From: Clostridia bacterium
Lineage (GTDB): Bacteria; Bacillota; Clostridia; Christensenellales; UBA1242
DNA: 6,996 bases
Reading direction: 5' to 3'
NCBI GenBank assembly: GCA_900768425.1
Contig: CAAGCR010000123.1
Location: 1 to 6,996, forward strand
Part shown: positions 5,585 through 6,996 of the stretch, one piece after another
Layout of the letters: each line of letters opens with the position of its first letter
Numbering within the stretch: position 1 is the first letter of the stretch
Notes under the pieces: generated by a model
The model's database searches: none
What the model saw: only the letters and a program-made list of their open reading frames with translations
Told to the model about the DNA's origin: nothing
Program-made: the position numbers and the translations under genes

Positions 5585-6613
5585 ATGCGGTCAATAAATA
5601 AGTGTTTGACTGATATTAAGCGAAGCACTAATATTGCAATTTTTACCCATATGGCACCAGATGCCGATGCACTCGCTTCAGCACTAGCACTTAAAAAACT
5701 GATTAAATGCAATGATCCAAATTGCGAAAAAATAATAGACTTATTTTTTGATTATGAAGAATTGGGAGATATAAACGGAGCAATAATTCAAGGCGTTGCA
5801 CACAATGTTGAAAGATGCAACAAATACGATTTAGGTATAGCTCTTGACTGCGCCAGTTTATCCCGTCTTGGCAAATGGCAAGATTTGTATAACTCTTGCG
5901 GAACAAAAATCAATTGCGACCATCATATTACAAATGAAAAATTTGGTGACAATAATATAGTTGTCAAAACATCATCTACTTGTGAAGCACTTTATCTCAT
6001 TGCACAATCCTCAGGCTTTACCATTCCGGATGATGTATGTTCTTTAATTTATTCAGGAATTATCACCGACACAAACAATCTGACACAAGGGGTTATAACT
6101 ACAAAAACGCATCAAATAATTTCTGAGCTTATGGAAAGAAAAATCAATTTAGAAGCATTAAACGAACACTTTTTTAAAAATAACACAAAATCTAAAGCAT
6201 ATTTGTTAAGGCAAGCACTTAGCACTTTAAGATTTTTTCAGAACGATAGAATTGCCGTTATGAAAATAAATAAAAAAGATTTAAACGAATGTAATGCCAC
6301 TATGGAAGATACATTAGGTATCGTAAATCACGGAATTGAAATTAAAGGCGTTGACATAGCAATTTTATCAATTAAACAAGAGGATAATAGTTTTTATGTA
6401 AGTTTAAGAAGTAAAAACGGAATCAATGTTTCCGAAATCGCAAAAAAGATGGGCGGTGGCGGACACGACCAAGTTGCAGCATTTCAATATGCCGGTAGTT
6501 ATACGGAAATGTGCGAAAAATTAATGCCCGTATGTAAAGAAGAATTAAAAAATCATCCACAAGAACAGCATATAACTGATTTGTTTGGTGGAGATGATGA
6601 AAACACAAAATAA
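5585..6613 (+). CDS. nrnA: DHH/DHHA1 phosphoesterase, NrnA-type oligoribonuclease / pAp phosphatase
   Basis: A 342-residue cytoplasmic enzyme. The N-terminal DHH domain shows motif I THMAPDADALAS (His22, Asp26, Asp28), motif II with Asp88 (ALDCAS), motif III DHH at 112-114 followed by ITN, and motif IV SGIITDTNN with Asp162: the metal-binding set of the family, probably Mn2+. The C-terminal DHHA1 domain has SLRS (273-276) and GGGGH (290-294), which bind the substrate. Family members degrade 2-5-nt RNAs to mononucleotides and several dephosphorylate pAp to AMP; some also cleave pGpG. Length is slightly above the usual 310-330 because of an acidic, low-complexity tail (DLFGGDDENTK). The ATG is set by AAGGAG 6 nt upstream. 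It is a single-gene transcript between its own promoter and a long terminator. The family is certain; the exact substrate is inferred. Confidence 0.88.
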   Translation: MRSINKCLTDIKRSTNIAIFTHMAPDADALASALALKKLIKCNDPNCEKIIDLFFDYEELGDINGAIIQGVAHNVERCNKYDLGIALDCASLSRLGKWQDLYNSCGTKINCDHHITNEKFGDNNIVVKTSSTCEALYLIAQSSGFTIPDDVCSLIYSGIITDTNNLTQGVITTKTHQIISELMERKINLEALNEHFFKNNTKSKAYLLRQALSTLRFFQNDRIAVMKINKKDLNECNATMEDTLGIVNHGIEIKGVDIAILSIKQEDNSFYVSLRSKNGINVSEIAKKMGGGGHDQVAAFQYAGSYTEMCEKLMPVCKEELKNHPQEQHITDLFGGDDENTK

Positions 6614-6666
6614 TTTATATGAAAAGCTTAATTCAAAAATTATTAGACAATATTATTTTAATTCTT

Positions 6667-6703
6667 ACATAAAAATTGATTAAAAAAATTATTCTTTTTA
6701 TGT
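6667..6703. repeat. Inverted repeat ACATAAAAA / TTTTTATGT
   Basis: A 9-bp perfect inverted repeat (6667-6675 with 6695-6703) begins 54 nt after the nrnA-like stop codon, in very AT-rich sequence. It is a possible 3'-end stabilising hairpin. Confidence 0.35.
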
Positions 6704-6746
6704 GATAAATCAAATAAAAAAAATTAAAAAAAACTATAAAAAATTA

Positions 6747-6787
6747 TTGTAAAAATACAAAAAATTAACATTTTGAAATTTTTACAA
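6747..6787. repeat. Inverted repeat TTGTAAAAAT / ATTTTTACAA
   Basis: A 10-bp perfect inverted repeat (6747-6756 with 6778-6787) with a 21-nt interior. It is the second of three consecutive inverted repeats downstream of the nrnA-like gene. Confidence 0.4.
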
Positions 6788-6791
6788 AAAA

Positions 6792-6891
6792 ACGAAAGCA
6801 CTAAAAATTAAGCAAAAAATTGCCAATTTTGATACAAAAAAGCGAAAAAATCATTAATTTTTTGATTTTTTCGCTTTTTTAGTGCTTTTGT
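6792..6891. terminator. Long compound, bidirectional terminator-like structure
   Basis: The inner arm is a perfect 18-bp inverted repeat, 6836-6853 with 6863-6880: six As, GCG, six As, TCA and complement, with a 9-nt loop. An outer repeat, 6792-6807 with 6876-6891 (core AAAGCACTAAAAA/TTTTTAGTGCTTT), shares the T-run 6876-6880 with the inner stem, so the two compete. A small AAAATT-gcc-AATTTT hairpin (6816-6830) lies between. A-runs on the left and T-runs on the right suit termination from either side. It ends transcription of the nrnA-like gene. Confidence 0.75.
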
Positions 6892-6915
6892 ATTATATTA
6901 TATTTAATTGTTTGA

Positions 6916-6996
6916 CTAAATATATGGTAAATTTATTTTATTATCGGAAGTTGTCGGCAAACAGCCCGCAGGGATACTTGCCAGCAACTGATGATA
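6916..6996 (-). CDS. Possible C-terminal tail of a convergent gene (doubtful)
   Basis: The minus frame is open from the edge through LLASIPAGCLPTTSDNK to a TAG at 6918-6916, just before the compound terminator. This would fit a gene converging on the nrnA-like gene. However, the same bases form the symmetrical palindrome and other frames are open too, so this may be an artefact of the repeat. Confidence 0.18.
   Translation of the reverse strand, partial: YHQLLASIPAGCLPTTSDNKINLPYI
6942..6996. repeat. GC-richer interrupted palindrome, REP-like
   Basis: It is symmetrical about base 6969: TATC/GATA, AGTTG/CAACT, GGCAA/TTGCC and CCC/GGG pair, separated by equal-sized internal loops of 3, 2 and 4 nt around a GCA tip. 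That is 17 canonical pairs in 55 nt. It is far richer in G+C than its surroundings and lies outside any supported gene. This suggests a dispersed extragenic palindrome. The window ends exactly at its right edge, so more may follow. Confidence 0.6.

Noticed and set aside
5703..6608. Minus-strand frames antisense to the nrnA-like gene
   Set aside because: The plus frame contains every catalytic motif of the DHH family.
6924..6996. Plus-strand frame starting ATG at 6924
   Set aside because: No ribosome binding site, and it lies within the palindromic repeat.

Overview
The window is AT-rich bacterial DNA with features of a low-GC Gram-positive organism, probably a gut-type Clostridia. The evidence is TTGACA/TATAAT-type promoters, purine-rich ribosome binding sites, a BspA-like leucine-rich-repeat surface protein, a lipid-anchored protein, a tRNA with encoded CCA, and standard codon use. 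I cannot name a genus from the sequence alone.

Layout. (1) From position 2369 leftwards past the window edge runs the first part of a large exported BspA-like LRR protein on the minus strand. It has a signal segment, a beta-rich N-terminal region, and two blocks of 23-residue repeats encoded by exact 69-bp periods. Its upstream region holds a nine-G tract lying between a consensus -35 and -10, and a seven-G tract inside the ribosome binding site. (2) From 3923 down to 2859, also on the minus strand, lies a putative lipoprotein of unknown family with a C-terminal membrane segment; a terminator separates it from the LRR gene. (3) From about 3924 to 4533 the DNA is very AT-rich with no convincing gene. 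(4) From 4534 to 5054 is a minus-strand tRNA-Ile(GAU) unit with tandem promoters, a folded leader and a terminator. Beyond it lie a direct 19-nt copy and an inverted 25-nt copy of the tRNA 3' end. (5) From 5061 to 5523 is a gene-free stretch with several hairpins, including an 85-nt element that folds into a near-perfect four-way cloverleaf. (6) From 5585 to 6613 on the plus strand is a DHH/DHHA1 phosphoesterase of the NrnA type, with its own extended -10 promoter and an overlapping inverted repeat. (7) From 6614 to the end, AT-rich inverted repeats lead to a long compound terminator. The window then ends in a GC-richer 55-nt interrupted palindrome that looks like a dispersed extragenic repeat.

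The genes do not form one pathway. The two minus-strand surface genes may both act at the cell envelope. The tRNA and NrnA units are housekeeping functions transcribed separately. The most interesting features are the two poly-G tracts controlling the LRR surface protein, which suggest phase variation; the cloverleaf element; the repeated tRNA 3' ends; and the terminal palindrome.
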